Below are positions 1 to 5,613 of a DNA stretch of 12,147 nt, one piece after another. The stretch covers positions 1 to 12,147 of the forward strand of contig JBFGCM010000103.1 in the NCBI GenBank assembly GCA_041581135.1. Direction: 5' to 3'. The position numbers and the translations under genes were made by a program. This DNA comes from JBFGCM01 sp041581135 (lineage in GTDB: Bacteria; Actinomycetota; Acidimicrobiia; Spongiisociales; UBA5794). The number at the start of each line of letters is the position of its first letter. The stretch's first letter is position 1. The notes beneath the pieces are model-generated. The model was not told where the DNA came from, did not search any database, and saw only the letters and a program-made list of their open reading frames with translations.

Positions 1-495
1 GCCGTCCACATTCCTCTGCTCGCCGAGCCGCGGTTCGTGCTCGACGTCCATCTCGGGACGCTGAGCCGATATCTCCGGTTGCTCGGCTTCGATGCCACGC
101 AACCGGCAGCCGCAGACGACGATGAGCTGGCCGCACGCTCCGCTCGAGAAGCGCGTGCGCTTCTGACCCGTGACCTTGGGCTGCTGAAGCGGATGGTCGT
201 TCGCCACGGGTACTTCATCCGGTCGAGCGATCCGCTCACGCAATGCGTTGAGGTCGTGCGTTACTTCGATGCCGCTGATGCCATCGCCCCGTTCACCCGG
301 TGTATGGAGTGCAACGGGATGATCGGAGCGGTCGAGAAGGAGCAGATCGCCGATCGCCTCCCGCCGCGGGTGCGCCACTCCCACGATCGCATCACTCAAT
401 GCGCCGACTGCGGGCGGCTCTACTGGCAGGGCAGCCATCACCACCGACTCGAGGAGATCGTCGCCCGCGTCCGGGTGCTGGCAGGGCTTCGATGA
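1..495 (+). CDS. Mut7-C RNase domain protein with C-terminal zinc ribbon (5' partial)
   Basis: The frame is open from base 1, so the gene begins upstream. A GTG at 37 could be read as a start, but it falls inside the conserved entry motif of the domain (PRFVLDVHLGTLSRYLRLLG), so it is not the real start. The visible part matches the Mut7-C family, a PIN-like nuclease fold, including the LLTRDLGLL strand with its acidic residue. Two CxxC pairs (CMEC and CADC, Cys 89/92 and 122/125 counted from the GTG) form a probable zinc ribbon. In many bacteria a ubiquitin/ThiS-like domain (Ub-Mut7C) precedes this domain. The in-frame residues before the GTG (AVHIPLLAE) look like the linker from such a domain, but that domain lies outside the window. 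RNase activity is inferred from the family and the substrate is unknown. The TGA overlaps the ATG of the DUF72 gene (ATGA), suggesting translational coupling. Confidence 0.85.
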   Translation, partial: AVHIPLLAEPRFVLDVHLGTLSRYLRLLGFDATQPAAADDDELAARSAREARALLTRDLGLLKRMVVRHGYFIRSSDPLTQCVEVVRYFDAADAIAPFTRCMECNGMIGAVEKEQIADRLPPRVRHSHDRITQCADCGRLYWQGSHHHRLEEIVARVRVLAGLR

Positions 496-1226
496 GCCGC
501 TGCTGGATCGGGTCCAGCGGCTGGAACTACCGACACTGGCGCCCCGAGTTCTACCCCGCCGGTGTCGCCCAGCGGGAGTGGCTCACGTACTACGCCGATA
601 GGTTCGACACCGTCGAGGTCAACTCCCTCTTCTACGGGCTGCCGAAGCCGGACACCGTTGCCCGCTGGGCGGAGTCGGTGCCGAATGACTTCCGGTTTGC
701 CGTGAAGGTGTCGCGGTACATGACCCACGTCAAGCGGCTGCTCGAACCCGCTGCCGGCTGGGAACGTCTCTCCGCAGTGTGCGAGCCGTTCGGGGCGAAG
801 CTGGGCGTGTTCCTCGTACAGCTGCCACCGCGATTCCAGCCGGATGCCGGACGACTCGACCGCTTCCTGGCTGCAGCTCCGAGGAAGGTGCCGGTTGCCG
901 TCGAGTTCCGCGACGCCCGATGGTTCATCGACGAGATCGAGGCAGTGCTGCGAACACACGCGGCCGCGTTGGTGGGCAGCGACTTCGCCGGACTCGATAC
1001 GCCCGAATGGGTGACGGCGCCCTTCAACTACTTGCGGCGGCACGGCACCGCGGCTCGCTACGCCGGCGAGTACGGGCCGTCACGGTTGCGCGAGCTGGCC
1101 GAGATGCTCGTCGGGTTCGAGGGCGACGCATACTGCTACTTCAACAACGATGCGGCGGCGGCTGCGACACGGGATGCGAAGCTCCTGGCGGACCTGATCG
1201 GACGGCGCGATTCGCCGGCCTCATGA
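492..1226 (+). CDS. DUF72 (YecE-like) family protein
   Basis: A 244-residue protein recognised as DUF72, a TIM-barrel-like family of unproven function. Family signatures in order are the N-terminal WIGSSGWNYRHW, then WLTYYADRFDTVEVNSLFYG, FRFAVKVSRYMTH, FLVQLPPRF, VAVEFRDARWF and the C-terminal CYFNND. The length is typical and it looks complete. The frame is open further upstream to 300, but the start at 492 places the WIGSSGW motif at the N-terminus as usual, lies in an ATGA overlap with the preceding stop, and follows AGGG at 483-486 by 5 nt. The family resembles xylose isomerase/endonuclease IV-type barrels, and several proposed roles are not established. Coupling to a Mut7-C nuclease hints at nucleic-acid work, but that is inference. 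Confidence 0.9.
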   Translation: MSRCWIGSSGWNYRHWRPEFYPAGVAQREWLTYYADRFDTVEVNSLFYGLPKPDTVARWAESVPNDFRFAVKVSRYMTHVKRLLEPAAGWERLSAVCEPFGAKLGVFLVQLPPRFQPDAGRLDRFLAAAPRKVPVAVEFRDARWFIDEIEAVLRTHAAALVGSDFAGLDTPEWVTAPFNYLRRHGTAARYAGEYGPSRLRELAEMLVGFEGDAYCYFNNDAAAAATRDAKLLADLIGRRDSPAS

Positions 1227-1366
1227 ATGAGGTTGGGGGCGCAGCGTCGTTGCCCGGAGTCCGGCCCGCCGCCTCGAGCGCGGATCTGGACGACCGTTCA
1301 CAGTGCGATGTCGTGCCGAGACTGGAATACTCGGAACCCAACGGCGGTCGGGAGCGTCTCAAGGGC
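1227..1366. other. Intergenic stretch between DUF72 gene and lipoprotein gene
   Basis: These 140 bp separate the DUF72 stop from the preferred lipoprotein start. The lipoprotein reading frame stays open through it, but its translation lacks any domain or signal feature and is best read as leader DNA. A TTCACA hexamer near 1296 resembles a -35 box, yet I see no well-spaced -10 box after it, so I do not call a promoter. Confidence 0.4.
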
Positions 1367-1906
1367 ATGAGAGTCACCATGCGGCATGGAGCAGCGGCCC
1401 TGGCGTGCCTGGTGGTGGTGGTTTCGTGTGGCACGGCGCCGACCGAAATCGGCGGTCCCACCACGGTACAGGCGCCCACTTCGACCTCACTCGCTCCAAG
1501 CGATCCAACGGCGGGGCCGGTGGACGATCCGTTCGCCCCGCCGACAACGGCGCCGGCACCGACCACCCAGCCGCCCCCGCCGACTACGGTTCCCCCCGTG
1601 ACCACGACCCCCAGCTACGGAGAGGTGCCGGCCGACCTGATGGCGCCCGTGTTGGAGGCGGCGGCGGCACACTCCGGGGTACCCATCGAGCAGCTCGAGG
1701 TCATCAAGGCTGACGGTGTCACGTGGAGCGACGGTTCCCTCGGATGCCCCGAGCCCGGCATGTTCTACACCCAGGCACTCGTTGACGGGTACTGGGTGAT
1801 CATCGGTGCCGACGGTGAGGAGCTCGACTACCGGCTCAACACCCGAGGCTTCTTCAGGCTGTGTGCCGGCGGCGGCGTTCCGCCGGGTGCCGGCAACGAC
1901 GCCTGA
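1367..1906 (+). CDS. Secreted lipoprotein with Pro/Thr-rich linker and DGSLGCPEPG domain
   Basis: A 179-residue predicted lipoprotein. Residues 1-20 form a signal peptide (basic start, then ALACLVVVV) ending in a lipobox VVSC with the lipidated Cys at 21. Residues about 22-83 are a low-complexity linker rich in Pro, Thr and Ala that would span the cell envelope. Residues about 88-168 form a compact domain with VTWSDGSLGCPEPGMFYTQA, followed by VDGYWVIIGADG and a C-terminal FFRLC. I recognise this Trp-x-DGSLGCP pattern from uncharacterised secreted proteins of Actinobacteria, Chloroflexi and Cyanobacteria, and no function is known to me. The two Cys (in GCPEP and RLC) could form a disulfide. 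The frame is open to an ATG at 1223 that overlaps the DUF72 stop, but that start would bury the signal peptide. ATG 1367 and ATG 1379 both leave it intact, and neither has a convincing ribosome site (AAGGG at 1361-1365). Confidence 0.8.
   Translation: MRVTMRHGAAALACLVVVVSCGTAPTEIGGPTTVQAPTSTSLAPSDPTAGPVDDPFAPPTTAPAPTTQPPPPTTVPPVTTTPSYGEVPADLMAPVLEAAAAHSGVPIEQLEVIKADGVTWSDGSLGCPEPGMFYTQALVDGYWVIIGADGEELDYRLNTRGFFRLCAGGGVPPGAGNDA
1865..1894. terminator. GC-rich hairpin at the convergent gene ends (possible terminator)
   Basis: Inside the last codons of the lipoprotein gene, CCGGCGG (1866-1872) is complementary to CCGCCGG (1880-1886) around a 7-nt loop. An alternative fold pairs GGCGG with CCGCC around a CGTT tetraloop and adds the flanking GCCGGC copies. 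There is no T-run on either strand. The site is next to the 15-bp gap between two converging genes, where a bidirectional stop would be useful. It may equally be an accident of Gly/Pro codons in GC-rich DNA. Confidence 0.25.
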
Positions 1907-1921
1907 CGCCACAGACCGACG

Positions 1922-4078
1922 TCACGCCCAGCGGGTCACCGTGAAGGCCTTGCCGGTCGACGTCGACACCCACCAGCTGTCGTTGCCGGGGAAGTGCGAG
2001 GCGACGTCGACGGAGCCGTCCCCGTTGAAGTCGGCGGCGATGTGCTGGTCCCATCCCGTGGCGGTGGTGAAGTCGGCCCATAGCCCGATGTCGAAGCCGG
2101 ATCCGTCGGAGGCGGCGGTCCACCAGGTGCCGTTCGACGGATGGAACGAGGTCACCTCGTCCTTGCCGTCGCCGGTGAAATCACCGACGAGATGGGTTTC
2201 CCATCCCGAGGCCGTCACGTAGTCGGCCCACAGCGACGTGCTGAAGCCGGTTCCCTCCGAGATCGACGTCCACCAGGTGCCATTGGAGGGATGGAACGAG
2301 GTGACATCGTCAGAACCGTCACCGTCGAAATCGCCCACGAGATGGGTCTCCCAGCCGGCCTTGGTGCTGAAGACCTCCCACAGACCGGTGGCGAACCCGC
2401 TGCCGGTGGAGACAGAAGTCCACCAGGTGCCGTAGGACGGGTGGTAGTTGGCGATGTCGTCGCGGCCGTCGCCGTTGAAGTCTCCCACCAGCTGGTCGCC
2501 CCAGCCGGCCGCAGAGGTGAAGTCGGCCCAGAGCGCCGTGGTGAACGACGACCCGGTCGAGGTGGACACCCACCACGTGCCGTTGGAGGGGTGGAAAGAC
2601 GCCACGTCGTCCTTGCCGTCGCCGTTGAAGTCGCCGGCGACGTGCGAATGCCAGCCGTCCGGTGTGTTGTACGTCTTCCACACGGAGGGATTGAACCCGC
2701 CCCCTGTCGAGGCGAATACGGTCCAGGTGCCGTCACCCTCCCGATACGCCGCGATGTCCTGCCAGCCGTCGCCGGTGAAGTCGCCCGTGAGCAAGTCGGT
2801 GATGGGCGCGCCTGCCGGGACCGCGCCCCAATCCTGGTAGTTGAACGCGATGCCCGAGCTGGTGCGGACCTTCCACCGGTCGTCGCGGATCTCGGCTATG
2901 TCGGCGCGGGTGCCTGCGTTGTAGTTGCCGAGCGTGGTCCGCGGGCCCGGGGTACCGACGATGCGATACAGCGTGCCGCCCAGGCTGGTGAAGTACAGCT
3001 CACCGCGACCATCGGTGCCGAACGACGTCACCTGGATGAACGGGAAGCGCGACGACCAGTTGTGGGTCTCCACCACGGCACCGCCGGAGTACCGGAAGCT
3101 CTTGATCCAACCGTCGCAGTAGTCGGCGTAGAAGTAGTGGCCGTACAGGTCGGGGAAATCGCGACCGCGATAGACGTAACCCCCGGTCACCGAGCCCGAG
3201 CACCCGCTGGTGTGGCTGTACTCGATGGTGGGGAGCACGGTGCCCGCGGTGCTGCAGCCCGTGCTGGGGTGCGGCTCGTGACAGAACGTGCCCTCGAATG
3301 TGTTCCAACCGAGGTCGAGTCCACCCACGCCGGCCGGCGTCACGGTCACCTCCTCGCGGGTGTTCTGGCCGACGTCACCGATGTAGAGCTCCCCGGTGAC
3401 CGGATCGTGGGCGAATCGCCACGGGTTGCGGAGGCCGTACTGCCACACCGCTTCGTCGCCGGACACGCCGGATGCGAAGGGGTTGTCGGACGGCAGGTAC
3501 GGCGAGGCGATGTCGACGTCGAAGCGGAGGATGGCGCCGAGCCGGGTGTGTGGGTTCTGGCCGTGCTCCAGTGGGTCGCCGCCGCTGCCACCGTCGCCGA
3601 TCCCCACGTAGAGCTTGCCGTCGGGTCCGAACTCCATCATGCCGCCGTTGTGATTGCTGTACGGCTGGTCGACGGTGGCAATGGTGCGCACCGGGGTCGT
3701 CGAGGCGACGTTGGGGTCGGCGGACACGGCATACTCGACGATCCGGTTGTCGCCGGCACCGTCGGTGTAGTGCACGAAGAACCGACCGTTGGAGGCGTAG
3801 TCGGGGTGGAACGCCATGCCGAGCAGGCCCTGCTCGGATCCACCGCTGACCGAGATGGTGAGGAAGTTGGAGACCGCGCCGCCGTCGACCACCTTGATCG
3901 TGCCGCCCTTCTGCACCACGAACAGTCGATCATCCCCGGCTGGGGCGTCGATGAAGATCGGCGTGCTGAAGCCGGTGCCGACCACCTCCAACGACGGGTC
4001 GGGTTCGGCGGCGGCTGCGGTGCTGGCGAGAAGGGTGATGAAGGCTGCGGCGAAGAGCGTGATGATGAGAGCGCGCAT
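1922..4078 (-). CDS. Secreted PQQ-dependent sugar dehydrogenase-like beta-propeller with C-terminal VCBS/FG-GAP repeats
   Basis: A 718-residue exported protein. Residues 1-24 are a Sec signal peptide (MRALII, hydrophobic core, then STAAAA before EPDP). Residues about 30-376 match the soluble glucose/aldose sugar dehydrogenase propeller (GSDH family). Motifs include DDRLFVVQKGGTIKVV, GLLGMAFHPDY, NHNGGMMEFGPDGKLYVGIG with His143 at the usual catalytic-base position, YGLRNPWRF (Arg217), ELYIGDVGQN and GHYFYADYCDGWI. Family members oxidise sugars with PQQ and Ca2+, but the substrate here cannot be read from sequence. Residues about 384-718 are seven calcium-loop repeats (see the repeat entry). 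The frame is open 65 codons further upstream to 4273, overlapping the fdhD end, but the signal peptide fixes the start at 4078. The gene lies 28 bp after fdhD and is convergent with the lipoprotein gene. No Shine-Dalgarno precedes the ATG, while a -10 box lies 8 nt before it, suggesting a leaderless mRNA. Confidence 0.88.
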   Translation of the reverse strand: MRALIITLFAAAFITLLASTAAAAEPDPSLEVVGTGFSTPIFIDAPAGDDRLFVVQKGGTIKVVDGGAVSNFLTISVSGGSEQGLLGMAFHPDYASNGRFFVHYTDGAGDNRIVEYAVSADPNVASTTPVRTIATVDQPYSNHNGGMMEFGPDGKLYVGIGDGGSGGDPLEHGQNPHTRLGAILRFDVDIASPYLPSDNPFASGVSGDEAVWQYGLRNPWRFAHDPVTGELYIGDVGQNTREEVTVTPAGVGGLDLGWNTFEGTFCHEPHPSTGCSTAGTVLPTIEYSHTSGCSGSVTGGYVYRGRDFPDLYGHYFYADYCDGWIKSFRYSGGAVVETHNWSSRFPFIQVTSFGTDGRGELYFTSLGGTLYRIVGTPGPRTTLGNYNAGTRADIAEIRDDRWKVRTSSGIAFNYQDWGAVPAGAPITDLLTGDFTGDGWQDIAAYREGDGTWTVFASTGGGFNPSVWKTYNTPDGWHSHVAGDFNGDGKDDVASFHPSNGTWWVSTSTGSSFTTALWADFTSAAGWGDQLVGDFNGDGRDDIANYHPSYGTWWTSVSTGSGFATGLWEVFSTKAGWETHLVGDFDGDGSDDVTSFHPSNGTWWTSISEGTGFSTSLWADYVTASGWETHLVGDFTGDGKDEVTSFHPSNGTWWTAASDGSGFDIGLWADFTTATGWDQHIAADFNGDGSVDVASHFPGNDSWWVSTSTGKAFTVTRWA
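1925..2929 (-). repeat. Seven tandem ~150-bp coding repeats (VCBS/FG-GAP-like, 50-residue period)
   Basis: The C-terminal 335 residues of the dehydrogenase are built of seven units. Units 2-7 each begin with a GDFxGDG-type calcium loop, at residues 432, 482, 532, 582, 632 and 682 (codons starting at 2785, 2635, 2485, 2335, 2185 and 2035). The spacing is therefore exactly 50 residues with no indels. Each unit continues with xDVASFHPSNGTWW, a STSTGSGF stretch and LWADF-type endings. Unit 1, from residue 384, is diverged: it has GNYNAGTRADIAEI instead of the calcium loop and a 48-residue spacing. The DxNGDG loops are typical of Ca2+-binding VCBS/FG-GAP repeats of secreted and surface proteins, and probably form an additional propeller. 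A role in carbohydrate or surface binding is inference. Confidence 0.9.
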
Positions 4079-4086
4079 GGGCGCGG

Positions 4087-4092
4087 AGGTTA
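4087..4092 (-). promoter_or_regulatory. -10 box TAACCT of the sugar dehydrogenase gene (leaderless type)
   Basis: On the minus strand TAACCT (TAnnnT pattern) ends 8 nt before the ATG at 4078, so transcription would begin at or next to the start codon. The intervening CCGCGCCC cannot serve as a ribosome site. It sits within a 14-mer (GACGGTAACCTCCG, 4084-4097) that recurs on the plus strand at 10842-10855 upstream of the gabD-like gene. No convincing -35 hexamer was found. Confidence 0.5.
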
Positions 4093-4106
4093 CCGTCGGC
4101 CGGCTC

Positions 4107-4901
4107 TCAATCCACTCGTGCCTGACCGCAGTACACGTTGAACCCGTCGGGACGGAGGAACCCCGCCACGGTGAGGCCCAGCTCCTCGCCGAGTTCGACG
4201 GCCAGTGACGATGCCGCTGAGACGCCGCACACAATGGGGATGCCGGCGACTGCGGCTTTCTGCACCATCTCAAACGACACTCGGCCCGACACCACGAGGA
4301 CCATCGGTTGGAGCGGCCAGCGCAGACGGGCGAGCCCGCCGACGAGCTTGTCGACGGCGTTGTGACGACCGATGTCCTCGCGGATCGCCAACAGTTCGCC
4401 GTCCGGGCTGAAGGCGGCGGCGGCGTGGATGCCGCCCGTGGCGTCGAAGGTGTCCTGGGCCGACCGCATGGCGTCGGGAAGCGTCAGCAGGGTCGCCGCG
4501 GTCACCACGGGGCCCCGTGGCGGCGGGGGAGCCGCCACCCGCACGGCGTCGATGGAGGCTTTCCCGCAGACGCCACACGACGACGACGTGTAGACGTTGC
4601 GCTGAAACCGCGTGGGATCGATCGTCACCCCCGGCGCGGTCACCAGCTCCCAGCGATCGTCATCGTCGGCTTCCGGGACGGGTTGCACCGCGACGAGCTC
4701 GTCGGGCCGAAGCACAATGCCTTCGGTGATGGCGAAGCCTAGGGCCAGGTCCTCTTCGTGCCCGGGCGTCCGCATCAGCACCGCCAATGGAGTCCCGCCG
4801 AGGCGGATTTCCATCGGCGCCTCCGTGACCAGCTGATCGTCCACCTGGGTGCGGCCGTTCGTGGAGACTCGGGTGATGTGTCGAGGCGTGCTGGATGACA
4901 T
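4107..4901 (-). CDS. fdhD: Formate dehydrogenase accessory sulfurtransferase FdhD
   Basis: A 264-residue protein. FdhD passes sulfur from a cysteine desulfurase (IscS in E. coli) to the molybdenum cofactor of formate dehydrogenase in the cytoplasm. Signatures are VTEAPMEIRLGGTPLAVLMR near the N-terminus, HEEDLALGFAITEGI (48-62), and the sulfur-carrying loop SSSCGVCGK with Cys109 and Cys112. These are followed by GGIHAAA, the very conserved REDIGRHNAVDKL (174-186) and SGRVSFEMVQKAAVAGIPI (205-223). Length and motif set are normal, so it should be active. The frame is open 60 codons further to 5081, overlapping mobA, but that translation is Arg-rich noise. ATG 4901 is preceded by a -10-like box 6 nt upstream and no Shine-Dalgarno. 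mobA lies 124 bp upstream on the same strand and provides the bis-guanylated cofactor on which FdhD acts. No formate dehydrogenase gene is in the window. Confidence 0.95.
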   Translation of the reverse strand: MSSSTPRHITRVSTNGRTQVDDQLVTEAPMEIRLGGTPLAVLMRTPGHEEDLALGFAITEGIVLRPDELVAVQPVPEADDDDRWELVTAPGVTIDPTRFQRNVYTSSSCGVCGKASIDAVRVAAPPPPRGPVVTAATLLTLPDAMRSAQDTFDATGGIHAAAAFSPDGELLAIREDIGRHNAVDKLVGGLARLRWPLQPMVLVVSGRVSFEMVQKAAVAGIPIVCGVSAASSLAVELGEELGLTVAGFLRPDGFNVYCGQARVD

Positions 4902-4907
4902 GGGGCG

Positions 4908-4913
4908 ATGGTA
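4908..4913 (-). promoter_or_regulatory. -10 box TACCAT of fdhD (leaderless type)
   Basis: TACCAT on the minus strand (TAnnnT pattern) ends 6 nt before the fdhD ATG with CGCCCC between. That spacing puts +1 at or near the A of ATG. The lack of any Shine-Dalgarno agrees. The 124-bp gap after mobA also suggests fdhD has its own promoter rather than depending only on read-through. Confidence 0.45.
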
Positions 4914-5025
4914 GGGGGCAACCCCGCACTCGAGGACGCAGCGTCGGATGATCGTCTTCCGGCGTGGACGGCCCCAGACCGATGCGTCGTTGCGGTCGCG
5001 TCCGAATGTTCGCCGGGACCCGCCG

Positions 5026-5613
5026 TCACGGCGAGCCGTAGCTCGTCTCTCCTTCCGCCAGCGCCTCTTCCGTATCGGCACTGAACCAGCTGCGTCCGTC
5101 TTCGCCCCACGCCTTCCACTCCGCCTCGCTCACCACCCGTGGCGGCGCCACGTCGAGGAGCGACTGAATCGAGCCTCCCTCGCGCAGCTCCTTGCGTGCC
5201 GCCTCCTCGATCTCTGCCGGATACACCGCGCAGGTCACCTGCCGGGAACCATGATCGAATGGCACCACCGGGTCGTCATCGAGGAGCCCGACGACCCCGC
5301 GCAGCGTCTCCACCCTGAGCCACGGCTGGTCTACCGCCACCAGCAGCACGTCCGTGTCGAGGTGGCCGAAGGCCGCCACCAGACCGGCCAATGGTCCTCG
5401 GGTGGCACCGGGCTCGTCGGGAATCGTCTCCAGGCCGGGCAGCGCCTCGGTTCGACCCACGGCCAGCACCCGGCCGGTCGCCTCGAGTAGGGCCGCCGCC
5501 ACGTGCTCATACATCGGGGCGCCCGCCACCTCGACGAACGCCTTGTCGCGACCCATGCGCTTCGATGCGCCGCCGGCGAGGATGACGCCGGTGACGGGGT
5601 GCCGCTTGGTCAC
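5026..5613 (-). CDS. mobA: Molybdenum cofactor guanylyltransferase MobA
   Basis: A 195-residue MobA-family nucleotidyltransferase. It joins GMP from GTP to molybdopterin, forming the MGD cofactor needed by DMSO-reductase-type enzymes such as formate dehydrogenase. The N-terminal signature GVILAGGASKRMGRDKA (9-25, with Lys24) binds nucleotide, followed by GPLAGL (73-78) and LLVAVDQPWL (90-99). The Asp of the last motif (Asp95) is the usual metal ligand, though the common form is CDMP and here it reads VDQP. The C-terminal half is poorly conserved, as in the family. The start is GTG at 5613, whose TGA overlap with the preceding dehydrogenase (GTGA) implies coupled translation. A MobA-like transferase for another molybdopterin cofactor (MocA, cytidylyl) is possible, but FdhD nearby favours MobA. 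Confidence 0.85.
   Translation of the reverse strand: MTKRHPVTGVILAGGASKRMGRDKAFVEVAGAPMYEHVAAALLEATGRVLAVGRTEALPGLETIPDEPGATRGPLAGLVAAFGHLDTDVLLVAVDQPWLRVETLRGVVGLLDDDPVVPFDHGSRQVTCAVYPAEIEEAARKELREGGSIQSLLDVAPPRVVSEAEWKAWGEDGRSWFSADTEEALAEGETSYGSP

Noticed and set aside
1223..1366. Lipoprotein start at ATG 1223 overlapping the DUF72 stop
   Set aside because: It would put 48 hydrophilic residues before the signal peptide and lipobox.
1904..1924. TGACG...CGTCA inverted repeat joining the two convergent stop codons
   Set aside because: It has only five base pairs with an 11-nt loop, and the symmetry largely arises from two facing TGA stops.
1925..2929. CRISPR-like or satellite array suggested by the 150-bp periodicity
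   Set aside because: The periodicity is explained by protein repeats in an intact reading frame. The units lack the repeat-spacer pattern.
2141..4141. A 666-codon plus-strand open frame opposite the sugar dehydrogenase
   Set aside because: It is a shadow of GC-biased codons. It shows no domain or signal, is rich in Arg, Gly, Val and Ala, and mirrors the repeat array, while the minus strand encodes a clear enzyme with a signal peptide.
4079..4273. A 65-codon upstream extension of the sugar dehydrogenase into fdhD
   Set aside because: It would place residues ahead of a well-formed signal peptide starting at ATG 4078.
5021..5033. CGCCG-TCA-CGGCG hairpin over the mobA stop codon
   Set aside because: It is a five-pair stem with no T-run, expected by chance in this GC-rich DNA.
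4902..5081. A 60-codon upstream extension of fdhD into the mobA end
   Set aside because: The residues are Arg-rich and lack family similarity. ATG 4901 fits the FdhD N-terminus.
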